Both the position numbers and the translations under genes were made by a program. A stretch of 64,000 bases of DNA, taken from NCBI GenBank assembly GCA_002427745.1, contig DIYF01000017.1:40901-104900 (forward strand), in the 5' to 3' direction. Source of the DNA: Roseivirga sp. UBA6061. Lineage in GTDB: Bacteria > Bacteroidota > Bacteroidia > Cytophagales > Cyclobacteriaceae. The notes below the pieces were generated by a model. That model did not search any database and was not told the DNA's origin. It was given only the letters and a program-made list of their open reading frames with translations. Shown piece by piece: positions 33,054 to 40,914 of this stretch (the first letter of the stretch is position 1; every line of letters begins with the position of its first letter).

Positions 33054-34388
33054 ATGACGCATTCCCGAAGAGGTTTTATCAAAAAATCATCAGCCCTGGC
33101 TTTAGGGCTGTCTGCTTATCCCACCATTCTCTCCGCCAGTGATATGGCAGCTGCGCACGATACAGTGAATATGGCTGTGATTGGCTGCAATGGTATGGGC
33201 TGGTCCAATATGCGGTCACACTTGCAGATGGATAATGTGCGGTGCATCGCCCTTTGCGATGTGGATGACGGTGTGTTGGCCAGACGAACAGAGGACTACA
33301 AAAAGTTCCGGGACAACAGCATTACCACCTACAAAGACTACCGCAAACTACTTGAAAACAAGGATGTGGATGCGGTTATCATCGGCACACCAGACCACTG
33401 GCACTGCAAGATGATGGTAGATGCCCTGGAAGCGGGTAAACACGTATATGTGGAAAAGCCACTGGCCAATTCAGTACAGGAGTGCTACCTGATGGAAAAA
33501 GCTGCTAGCAAATACAACAAACAGGTGGTACAGGTAGGCCAGTGGCAGCGCAGTGGTACACATTATGCCAAGGCGATAGACATCGTGAGAAGTGGTCAAC
33601 TGGGAAATATCAGGCTGGTTAAGGTCTGGGCCTACCAAGGCTGGATGAAGCCAGTACCGGTAAGACCGGATGGTGCTGCGCCTCAGGGAGTGGATTATGA
33701 CATGTGGCTGGGGCCAGCCAGAAAAAGGGCCTTCAACCCCAATCGCTTTCACTTCAATTTCCGCTGGTACTGGGACTATGCCGGAGGGCTGATGACTGAC
33801 TGGGGTGTGCATGAAATTGACATTGCCCTCTATGCCATGCAGGCCAGGGCGCCAAAATCCGTCATGGCTTCCGGTGGTAAACTGGCCTACCCTGACGATG
33901 CCTCCGAAACACCAGATACCCTGCAGGCAGTTTTTGAATATGACAACTTCAATATGCTCTGGGAGCATGCAACCGGTATCGACAATGGGAATTATGGTCG
34001 TACAGAAGGGATTGCCTTTATCGGTAACAATGGCACACTGGTACTTAACCGGGGAGGTTTTGAAGTGATTGTGGAAGACGAGCGGGTTGATGGACAGCGC
34101 AAAGCCCTGATGGATGAGATCCCCCCTGAGAAAACACAGGGCAGCTATCTGGATTTACATACCAGCAACTTTATTGAGGCCATTCAGAAAAATGACCCGG
34201 CTGCCGCCAATTGCCCTCCCTCAACAGGCAGTGTAGCGGCCATCAATGCCCATATGGGTAATGTGGCTTACAAAACCGACAGAAAGGTGTATTGGGATAC
34301 GGAAAAGCAGAACTTCGGTAAAGACAAAGAGGCCAACGCGCTGATAGGAGCTCAATATCATAATGGCTGGAAGCTACCGAAGGTTTAG
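33054..34388 (+). CDS. Tat-exported Gfo/Idh/MocA oxidoreductase
   Basis: The protein begins with a twin-arginine signal (SRRGFIKKSSALALGLSAYP), so it is folded and loaded with NAD(P) before export. A Rossmann domain follows (VNMAVIGCNGMGWSNM, then IALCDVDDGVL), with the hallmark EKP at HVYVEKPLAN and DHWHCKMMVDAL before it. The C-terminal dehydrogenase domain contains TDWGVHEIDIALYAM. At 444 residues it is typical of Bacteroidota Tat-linked members that act on glycosides. The in-frame start at 33003 would bury the signal, so 33054 is used. It is divergent from the PhyH gene. Confidence 0.85.
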   Translation: MTHSRRGFIKKSSALALGLSAYPTILSASDMAAAHDTVNMAVIGCNGMGWSNMRSHLQMDNVRCIALCDVDDGVLARRTEDYKKFRDNSITTYKDYRKLLENKDVDAVIIGTPDHWHCKMMVDALEAGKHVYVEKPLANSVQECYLMEKAASKYNKQVVQVGQWQRSGTHYAKAIDIVRSGQLGNIRLVKVWAYQGWMKPVPVRPDGAAPQGVDYDMWLGPARKRAFNPNRFHFNFRWYWDYAGGLMTDWGVHEIDIALYAMQARAPKSVMASGGKLAYPDDASETPDTLQAVFEYDNFNMLWEHATGIDNGNYGRTEGIAFIGNNGTLVLNRGGFEVIVEDERVDGQRKALMDEIPPEKTQGSYLDLHTSNFIEAIQKNDPAAANCPPSTGSVAAINAHMGNVAYKTDRKVYWDTEKQNFGKDKEANALIGAQYHNGWKLPKV

Positions 34389-34513
34389 TCGAAGACTTTG
34401 GATAAGTAGTAGGACTTAAGTGATCTAATTTCAGTAACCAGCATTCACGTTTGTCCGTGAAAACTATCAGACCCTCACCTTGAAAGTCAGAGGTCTTCAT
34501 TGGGTTCAGGTTG

Positions 34514-34798
34514 ATGACCATAAATACCACATACATACTCATAACAGCTATTTCACTGGCTCATATTTTTATCTGTTGGCGTACTCAGCTACTGATCAAC
34601 GGATCATTTCTGACTTCTTTTCAGAAACGCCTTAATTCTGTTTTGATCTGGGTACTGCCTTTTCTCTGGGCATTCATTGTAAGGTCTGTTGTAAAGCGAT
34701 CAGAGATTAAAGTGATGACAAAAAAAGACCGTAAGATACGCATGAGCTCAGGTGAAGCAGGCGAATCGGTGGCAGGGGCTGCAGGGGGTGCTGTCTGA
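34514..34798 (+). CDS. small membrane protein, translationally coupled to next gene
   Basis: About 94 residues with two hydrophobic segments (about 5-22 and 42-58) and a basic, then Gly/Ala-rich, tail (KRSEIKVMTKKDRKIRMSS, then AGAAGGAV). Its TGA overlaps the ATG of the following exported protein in a TGATG arrangement, the main reason to think it is translated. No family was recognised. A TTG one codon upstream is an alternative start. Confidence 0.5.
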   Translation: MTINTTYILITAISLAHIFICWRTQLLINGSFLTSFQKRLNSVLIWVLPFLWAFIVRSVVKRSEIKVMTKKDRKIRMSSGEAGESVAGAAGGAV

Positions 34799-35553
34799 TG
34801 AATAAAATAACTTATACGAAGAAGGCATTTCTCAGTCTGTTTCTTATAAGCCTGATGGCATGGCCGAATACTGGTCTTGCTCAACAACAGACCTACCTGG
34901 GTGACATGATCTTTGAGATTTATAAGCATCAGGACTCTCTCGTAAAAGATTCATTTTATACCCATGTCGAGATCGGAAAACTATTCGACTATGACCGGAA
35001 ACATGCCTTGATTTTTCAACAGATTGACTCAATAGAATACATCAACCAGCTTAAGTTAATCAGCTACTCAGACAACGAGACTGTCGAAAAAATCATCGAT
35101 ACTTTCGAGATCGGTATGTTCATTGACTTCAGAAGAATAGACATGAATCATGATGGGTACAAGGATGTTCTGATCACCCAGGGCTCTCAAAGATCATGGG
35201 ACAGACTCTACCTCTTTGACCCGGAAAGTGATTCTCTGATAAGCATTCCTGAATTCTCCGGTTACCGAAGCACAAATCAGGTCCTTGAAACAGAATACTT
35301 CTATTCCTATACTTCCAAAGGCTGCGCAGATGACCTGTGGGAATCAAAATTAATCCGTTTTGAAGGCCACAACATACAGGAGCATGGCACCATATATGGA
35401 GATGGCTGTCATCAGGAAAGTAAACTAAGAGTGATTAGAATCACTCATGAAGGTGAGAACAAAAGCCTCCCCATGGATCAAACTATCATGGCCGGAACAA
35501 GCAAAGGGGAATTTATAAAAAGTTACTGGGAACAATTCATAACTAATAAGTGA
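34798..35553 (+). CDS. exported protein with a calcium-binding-like DxNxDG motif
   Basis: A signal peptide (to about residue 29, ending GLAQ) precedes ~220 residues. The segment RRIDMNHDGYKDVLITQGSQ has the D-x-N-x-D-G-x-x-D loop seen in dockerin, EF-hand and FG-GAP/VCBS-like calcium sites. Around it, LYLFDPESDSLISIPEF looks like a blade of a repeat protein. Two cysteines (in KGCADD and GDGCHQ) may form a disulfide. The protein is probably periplasmic. It overlaps the small membrane protein gene by one base. Function is unknown. Confidence 0.6.
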   Translation: MNKITYTKKAFLSLFLISLMAWPNTGLAQQQTYLGDMIFEIYKHQDSLVKDSFYTHVEIGKLFDYDRKHALIFQQIDSIEYINQLKLISYSDNETVEKIIDTFEIGMFIDFRRIDMNHDGYKDVLITQGSQRSWDRLYLFDPESDSLISIPEFSGYRSTNQVLETEYFYSYTSKGCADDLWESKLIRFEGHNIQEHGTIYGDGCHQESKLRVIRITHEGENKSLPMDQTIMAGTSKGEFIKSYWEQFITNK

Positions 35554-35633
35554 CATAAAAAAGCCGGGCTTTCGCCATCACCAAAAACCTGATAATTCTA
35601 TAAGGGAGAAGCAGGAATTAAGCTTAGGATAAA

Positions 35634-35641
35634 TAGCTTTG
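35634..35641 (+). promoter_or_regulatory. TAnnTTTG-like promoter box before the AlkB-like gene
   Basis: TAGCTTTG matches the phylum -7 consensus 30 bp before the ATG at 35672. A clear -33 element is not seen. Confidence 0.4.
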
Positions 35642-35671
35642 TATAGCGCATTAGCCACCAGAACTCCAAAC

Positions 35672-36259
35672 ATGAAACTGCCTCTTAACTGCATCGTCAA
35701 CTATCACGAAGATTTTCTGTCTCCTGAAGAGGCTACCACTCTTTATGACTCCCTGCTCCGGGACTATCAATTGGACAAAGCCCGGTTGACACTCGAGGTC
35801 GGAGGCCGGAAATTCAATACAGACAGTTTTAAGATTCTGTTTGCCACGGACCGGCTGATTCAGAAAAACCATTACCCTGAGAGTGTTCATGGCAAGAGTC
35901 ACCTCTGGACTGGTCCCATGGCTGAGCTGAAAAAGAAGGTAGAAGCATTTACCAACAAAGAGTTTGAAGTAGCCATGTGTCTGTACTATCCTGACGGTGA
36001 GTTTTTTGCACCCTATCACTTCGACCAGGAAACCTCCGGCTACGCTACTACCCTGCCCTCGATTAGCCTTGGTGCCGTTCGTGAATTCAGCTTTAAAGAA
36101 AACGAAACAGAGCGCGTTTATTCACTCCCCCTGGCAGACGGGAGCCTGATATGCATGGCTGACTACTGTCAGTCAAGGTATACGCACAGCCTGCCCAAGG
36201 ACCCACAATGCAAAACCGGTAGAATTAACATCACCTTTCGTGAGCCGGCTTTTAAATAG
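35672..36259 (+). CDS. AlkB-like Fe(II)/2-oxoglutarate dioxygenase
   Basis: This family repairs alkylated nucleic acid bases or acts on proteins by oxidative demethylation. The double-stranded beta helix contains the iron ligands in PYHFDQE (His, Asp) and RYTHSLPKD (His), and the 2-oxoglutarate arginine in CKTGRINITFR. MCLYYPDGEFFAPYH and PSISLGAVREFSFK are the surrounding strands conserved in ALKBH2/3-like proteins. The start MKLPLNCIVN at 35672 is preferred over 35639. Single gene; no ada-type regulator is next to it. Confidence 0.85.
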   Translation: MKLPLNCIVNYHEDFLSPEEATTLYDSLLRDYQLDKARLTLEVGGRKFNTDSFKILFATDRLIQKNHYPESVHGKSHLWTGPMAELKKKVEAFTNKEFEVAMCLYYPDGEFFAPYHFDQETSGYATTLPSISLGAVREFSFKENETERVYSLPLADGSLICMADYCQSRYTHSLPKDPQCKTGRINITFREPAFK

Positions 36260-36321
36260 TAAGCCCGGGATGATCTGGCGTGAACTTTGATACAATCTGG
36301 CAGACTCAAAGTTGAAAGATC

Positions 36322-36714
36322 ATGAAGACAGATACATACACCAGGGTACTCCTCAGTATCATCGCCATTTGCCCTATCAAACTCTCATTTGGCCATATCT
36401 CTCCTTTTCCTGAAGCTCATGCCGGGAGTGACCGTCAAACTACTCCCAACGGCACTTACGGGCTGGTACCCCTCAATGAGGATGGCAGCATTACGGTGAG
36501 ACTCAGCCCTCTGGAAGAAGTGGATGTGAATATTAAAAACATCAGCACCTGGGATAAACTCAAGGTCAATATCGCGGATATCAGCACCTCTGATGAGTTA
36601 AAAGTTGACCTTTCTGATATCAGTACCTCTGACGAGCTGGATATCAACCTTGACGAACTGGGTGGCTCCAACATCATGATGGGTGAGTCCATACCGGTTA
36701 AAATCAAAGACTAG
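36322..36714 (+). CDS. exported protein with three 13-residue repeats
   Basis: The 130-residue protein has a signal-like N-terminus (to about residue 24), a short linker, then tandem repeats: VNIKNISTWDKLK (69-81), VNIADISTSDELK (82-94), VDLSDISTSDELD (95-107), and a part copy INLDELGGSN. The pattern alternates a short strand with a turn rich in Ser/Thr/Asp, as in a small solenoid. I do not know this family. The repeats are also visible as 39-base DNA repeats (36526-36642). Confidence 0.55.
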   Translation: MKTDTYTRVLLSIIAICPIKLSFGHISPFPEAHAGSDRQTTPNGTYGLVPLNEDGSITVRLSPLEEVDVNIKNISTWDKLKVNIADISTSDELKVDLSDISTSDELDINLDELGGSNIMMGESIPVKIKD

Positions 36715-36795
36715 CATAGCTTAAAAAAGGTTTTTGTGCCAATGGCATCACTGGCATAGGTAATCTCAACGCTATTGTTCTATTTTGGAGCCGAG

Positions 36796-37701
36796 ATGAG
36801 TAGTATCAATACATATTCTACTGAAGGCTTCCGCGATAAATTCATGAAAGGGGAAGAAATTCCACCTGATATGCTCAGGGCAGATTTTGGGAAGTTCTTT
36901 ATCGTGAAGGTGGAAGAGATGCTACCGCTGATCAAACTACCCGTTCCTCCAAGTCGGTCTACAACCCATACCTTCATCTATATTTCAACCGGAGAAGCGA
37001 TCATCACCATAGGCAGTGAAAAGTATACGATTCACCAGAATGAATGCATTTTTGTGCCGGCAGGACAGATATTCTCATTTGAGAATCCTGATGTGAATAC
37101 AGGCTACCTGTGCAATTTTCACGAAGATTTTATTATCGGTAAATACGGGCAAGCCGACCTTCTCAGGGGGCTGGAGTTTTTGTCAATCTACGGAAACCCT
37201 TATGTAAAACTTGAAAATGCAGCCCCGCATGTAGCCCTGATACTCAGCAGAATGCTCTCTTTGTATCAAAAAAACGGTCTTCATAACACAGCGCTGCTGC
37301 ACCCCTACTTTATGGCCTTACTGGCGGAAATCAATCAGGTTTACCAGCCACAATACATTGATTTTGCCTCGAGGTACACTACCCTCACCGTTGAATTCAA
37401 AGCGCTGCTATCTCAGTACATCAATACGCTGCATCAGGTAAAGGATTATGCTTCACTTTTGAATGTAAGCCCCAATCATCTCAATAAAGTAATTAAAGCG
37501 ACTACAGGAGTCTCACCCTCAGAATGGATCGACAATCAGCTGATCCTGGAAGCCAAAGTACTATTGTATCAAACCGACTTCCCTATAAACCAGGTAGCTG
37601 CGGAAATAGGTATCATGGATCAGTCTTATTTCAGCCGGTTTTTCAGAAAGCTTACGGGGCAAAGCCCGATGGAATTCAGAAAAATGATTGAAAGGTCCTG
37701 A
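36796..37701 (+). CDS. AraC-family transcriptional regulator with cupin sensor
   Basis: Residues about 40-130 form a cupin-like ligand-binding domain (THTFIYISTGEAIITIG, NECIFVPAGQIFSFE). About 205-301 form two helix-turn-helix motifs (SLLNVSPNHLNKVIKATTG and the signature INQVAAEIGIMDQSYFSRFF ending GQSPMEFRK). It should activate a nearby target when its ligand binds. The next gene, a small membrane protein 83 bp downstream, is the obvious candidate by position. The ATG at 36796 is preferred over the TTG at 36775. Confidence 0.85.
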   Translation: MSSINTYSTEGFRDKFMKGEEIPPDMLRADFGKFFIVKVEEMLPLIKLPVPPSRSTTHTFIYISTGEAIITIGSEKYTIHQNECIFVPAGQIFSFENPDVNTGYLCNFHEDFIIGKYGQADLLRGLEFLSIYGNPYVKLENAAPHVALILSRMLSLYQKNGLHNTALLHPYFMALLAEINQVYQPQYIDFASRYTTLTVEFKALLSQYINTLHQVKDYASLLNVSPNHLNKVIKATTGVSPSEWIDNQLILEAKVLLYQTDFPINQVAAEIGIMDQSYFSRFFRKLTGQSPMEFRKMIERS

Positions 37702-37784
37702 AAGAGGCATCATCCGTCCTAACATCTACCCTGTTTCTGTATCAGTTTTGCGATATCAAAACCCGTATTTGAAACGCAAGCCTT

Positions 37785-38243
37785 ATGTACAGCACTTTTC
37801 TTTCTTTTCATTCAATTTTCAGATGGCTCGTACTGCTCAGTCTGCTATATGCCATCTTTCGTGCATTTCGCGGATACAGGTACCGATTGGCATTTTCAGC
37901 TCATGATAATCACATCCGGCACTGGACCGCCACCATCGCACACGTTCAGCTAATGCTAGGGGTAACCCTCTATGGGCTAAGTCCGCTATCTCAGCTCTTT
38001 ATGAAGCAACCTCTGGCAGCCCTCAAAACCTCACAAACTGCCTTTTTCGGGCTTTTTCACCCTATACTGATGTTAGCAGCCATTGTTGTGCTTACCGTAG
38101 GTTCAGCAAAGGCGAAGAGGAAAGAAAGCGATCTGGATAAATTTAAAACGATGCTGATCTACTTTTCTATCGCCTTGTTGATTATGCTGATTGCCATTCC
38201 CTGGCCCTTCTCTCCCTGGGTAGCCAGACCCTATATTTCATGA
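37785..38243 (+). CDS. four-helix membrane protein, cytochrome b561-like
   Basis: The 152-residue protein has four hydrophobic helices (about 10-25, 50-66, 90-105 and 123-140). Histidines lie at helix ends in SFHSIFRWL, NHIRHWTATIAHVQ and LFHPILML, placed so that heme could be bound between helices. This pattern fits the small cytochrome b561/b-type proteins of Bacteroidota, but the family call is tentative. It is downstream of an AraC regulator and convergent with the permease at 38324. Confidence 0.55.
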   Translation: MYSTFLSFHSIFRWLVLLSLLYAIFRAFRGYRYRLAFSAHDNHIRHWTATIAHVQLMLGVTLYGLSPLSQLFMKQPLAALKTSQTAFFGLFHPILMLAAIVVLTVGSAKAKRKESDLDKFKTMLIYFSIALLIMLIAIPWPFSPWVARPYIS

Positions 38244-38249
38244 GTAAGA

Positions 38250-38301
38250 CCAGGCTGTCTCAAAAGGAATACCATCCCTCTTTTGGGACCACCTGGCTTT
38301 T
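38250..38301. terminator. hairpin terminator between convergent genes
   Basis: CCAGGCTGTCTCAAAAG (38250-38266) pairs with CTTTTGGGACCACCTGG (38280-38296), 14 of 17 positions, and is followed by CTTTT. It lies between the genes ending at 38243 and 38324. Confidence 0.6.
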
Positions 38302-38323
38302 GGAATAGACTTTGCCGGAATAA

Positions 38324-40897
38324 TCACTCAGACCTGAGCGTCTCAGCAGGGTTGATGCGCCTGACATATCTCACCTGGGTGTTGATGGTAATGCCTGCAA
38401 CAGCCAACAGAATCAAGGTAGCCAGGGCCAGGGACAACAGGTTGATGGGAGCATGGTATCCATAGGCACTGTCCAGCAACATGCTGATAACAAAGACCGC
38501 TAATGTGCTTCCCACAACTATAGCAAAGCCAAGGATTGTAATGAATTTTCGATATACATCCCCTGATAACTGAATCGCACTTGCCCCAAGAATCTTCCTG
38601 ATGCTGAAATCTTTGATTTTAGAAGAAACACTTAATGACACAAGGCCGAATAAGCCCATGACGGACAAAATAATGGACAGGATCGCGGTAAAAAGTATAA
38701 TATTACCCACCCCTCTCACATCACTAAAATACCCGTCAAACACCTCTGACTGCCTGTAGCTGTAGAATTCTTCCTCCCCTACAGTCTCATGCCATGCCTT
38801 CCTGAGGATCGCTTCTACAGACGCCAGAGCCCCATTAGTGGTATGTACCGTCATATGTGTCACCTCATTATCAGGAACAAGATGCATTACAGCAGGGCCA
38901 ATGCGTTCATCGAAGGCATGATAGTGGAAGTCTTCCAGTACCCCTGTGATGTGATAATTAGTACTATCTATTCGCACCAGGTTATCTCCGGAGAAGCTAA
39001 GACTAAACTCTTCCATAAATGCCTCATTGACCATGATGGAAGACTTCACATCGCCTTTAAGTTCTTTATCAAAATACCTTCCGTCTTTGAGTTTCAAGCC
39101 CAAAAGCCTGGCATAACCGGCATCTCCGCGCAGTACCTCAACTTGTGCTGAATGCTCACCCACCTGGCCCCGGCCCGAGATATAGGATTTGCCAATGGTT
39201 CCTCTGCTGCCTGCCACCGCGATTACACCAGGATGCTCCAGTGCTTTATCCCGCATTTCCGGATAGACCTGCGGCCCCAGGCCTACGACAAACTTATCAT
39301 TTTGATCATAACCCCAGTCTCTCCTTTCATTGACATAGTTGGTCTGTATGAACATAATGGCCGCTATGATGGTGACGGTGGCCAGGGTGAATTGAAAAGA
39401 CAAGAGAAAGCTCGTAATGCGCTTCTTTCCGCCAGGCATTTCCCCTCCTCTGAAAAGGTTAACGGGTTTGACAGCTGACACGATAAAGGCCGGATAAGCA
39501 CCGGATACCAAAGTAATGAAGCCCAGCAGACCCAAAACAAAGAGCAACAGTTCGCGGTCATGCAACAGATCAAGCGTAAATGTGGCTCCGGAAATCAGAC
39601 TAAACTGAGGCAGAAAAAAACCGGCAGCCAATAAACACCCCAAGCCTACGGACAGTGTGCAGACTATCAGGTTTTCGGTAAGAAACTGTACAACCAGTTG
39701 TCTGCGTTTGCCACCAATCACTTTCCTCACCCCAATCTCCTTTACCCTTTTGACCCCCATGAAGGTAGCAATGTTGATATAATTGAAGGTGGACAGAATC
39801 AACATAAAGCCCGCTATGGAAGCCAGTAATATGATTGGCGCTATAGCCGGAGCAGTTCCTATACCACCTCTGATCTCATTGGCTCTGCTACTGATAGATT
39901 TAAGAGGTACCAGTTCTATACCTTCGTACTTCCGCTCCCGGCCAAGATCTCGCTGTAACCTTGCCAGCGCCTGAAGTTTTGGCCTGAGAGACTCTGAACG
40001 CACCTCTGCTTCCAATTCAACCAGAACCCCGGAGTTAAAATCCCCGGGTTCCTCGCCCTCACGGAGTATGAGATGATTCATAATAACCCCTAGCCTGATA
40101 CTGGAACTCAGGGGAGAGTCCTTGCAAATAGCGGCCACAATAAAGTCTTCCTCCTGATTGTTGACATCCAGGGTAATAATCTGGCCAAGCGGGTCTTGAT
40201 CTCCAAAAAACTGAAGCGCTGTATTCTCTGTGATAACCACATTCCGTGGGTTGCTCAAAGCATTGATGTCACCACTGACAACCGGAAATGAAAAACTTTC
40301 AAAGAACCCATCATCTGTAAACACAGCATGCGAGAAAATCTTGTCCTCTCCCTTCTTTACCAAAACGCCCTGAGAAGCATATCTCATCACACGTTTGATC
40401 TCGGGAAATCGCTCGCGCATCAGTTCGCTTACCTCCTCAGATAGGTAACCATACTGGCTCATTTGGTTGTCTACAAACGCGGAATGTGTAGCCATATAGA
40501 TGCGATCGCCATTTTCATGAAAACGATCTTTCATCAGAGAACTCTCAATAAACTTAAAGGCAACCAGGCAACAGCCAATGGCCAGTGATAAACCTATCAC
40601 GTTGATGGTTGATGCCATTCTTTGTTTCCATAGATTGCGAAGCCCTATTTTAAAGTAGCTTCTGAACATGGCCATATGATCAGGAGCTCTCTCATCATTC
40701 ACGGGTTTGATGTTAGACCATTTAAAGAGTCGTATCACATCCCATACAAAAGCTCTTTTAGCGGCAGCCGGTCCCTTCTCTTCCAGGCGCCAATAAAAAA
40801 GTTCGTGAGCATCACCCTGTACCTGCTCTCTTACCCGGTTATTACAATACCAGCCAAGAAAACGGTCAGGCCATTTCGGAGGTGCAGGGCGACTCAT
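38324..40897 (-). CDS. FtsX/MacB-type ABC transporter permease (second of tandem pair)
   Basis: An 857-residue permease with an N-terminal prefix domain (PKWPDRFLGWYCNNRVRE, about 7-24, then GDAHELFYWRLEEKG), a TM at about 105-120, a periplasmic MacB core, and two FtsX blocks (VKRVKEIGVRKVIGG near 380; KIKDFSIRKILGAS near 735). The end INPAETLRSE matches its upstream neighbour. It is clearly a paralogue of the 40915 gene, with nearly identical prefix and end. It lies 17 bp downstream of it in one PadR-controlled operon. The ATPase is not encoded nearby. Confidence 0.9.
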   Translation of the reverse strand: MSRPAPPKWPDRFLGWYCNNRVREQVQGDAHELFYWRLEEKGPAAAKRAFVWDVIRLFKWSNIKPVNDERAPDHMAMFRSYFKIGLRNLWKQRMASTINVIGLSLAIGCCLVAFKFIESSLMKDRFHENGDRIYMATHSAFVDNQMSQYGYLSEEVSELMRERFPEIKRVMRYASQGVLVKKGEDKIFSHAVFTDDGFFESFSFPVVSGDINALSNPRNVVITENTALQFFGDQDPLGQIITLDVNNQEEDFIVAAICKDSPLSSSIRLGVIMNHLILREGEEPGDFNSGVLVELEAEVRSESLRPKLQALARLQRDLGRERKYEGIELVPLKSISSRANEIRGGIGTAPAIAPIILLASIAGFMLILSTFNYINIATFMGVKRVKEIGVRKVIGGKRRQLVVQFLTENLIVCTLSVGLGCLLAAGFFLPQFSLISGATFTLDLLHDRELLLFVLGLLGFITLVSGAYPAFIVSAVKPVNLFRGGEMPGGKKRITSFLLSFQFTLATVTIIAAIMFIQTNYVNERRDWGYDQNDKFVVGLGPQVYPEMRDKALEHPGVIAVAGSRGTIGKSYISGRGQVGEHSAQVEVLRGDAGYARLLGLKLKDGRYFDKELKGDVKSSIMVNEAFMEEFSLSFSGDNLVRIDSTNYHITGVLEDFHYHAFDERIGPAVMHLVPDNEVTHMTVHTTNGALASVEAILRKAWHETVGEEEFYSYRQSEVFDGYFSDVRGVGNIILFTAILSIILSVMGLFGLVSLSVSSKIKDFSIRKILGASAIQLSGDVYRKFITILGFAIVVGSTLAVFVISMLLDSAYGYHAPINLLSLALATLILLAVAGITINTQVRYVRRINPAETLRSE

Positions 40898-40914
40898 ATG
40901 CGATTATCTCCCGA

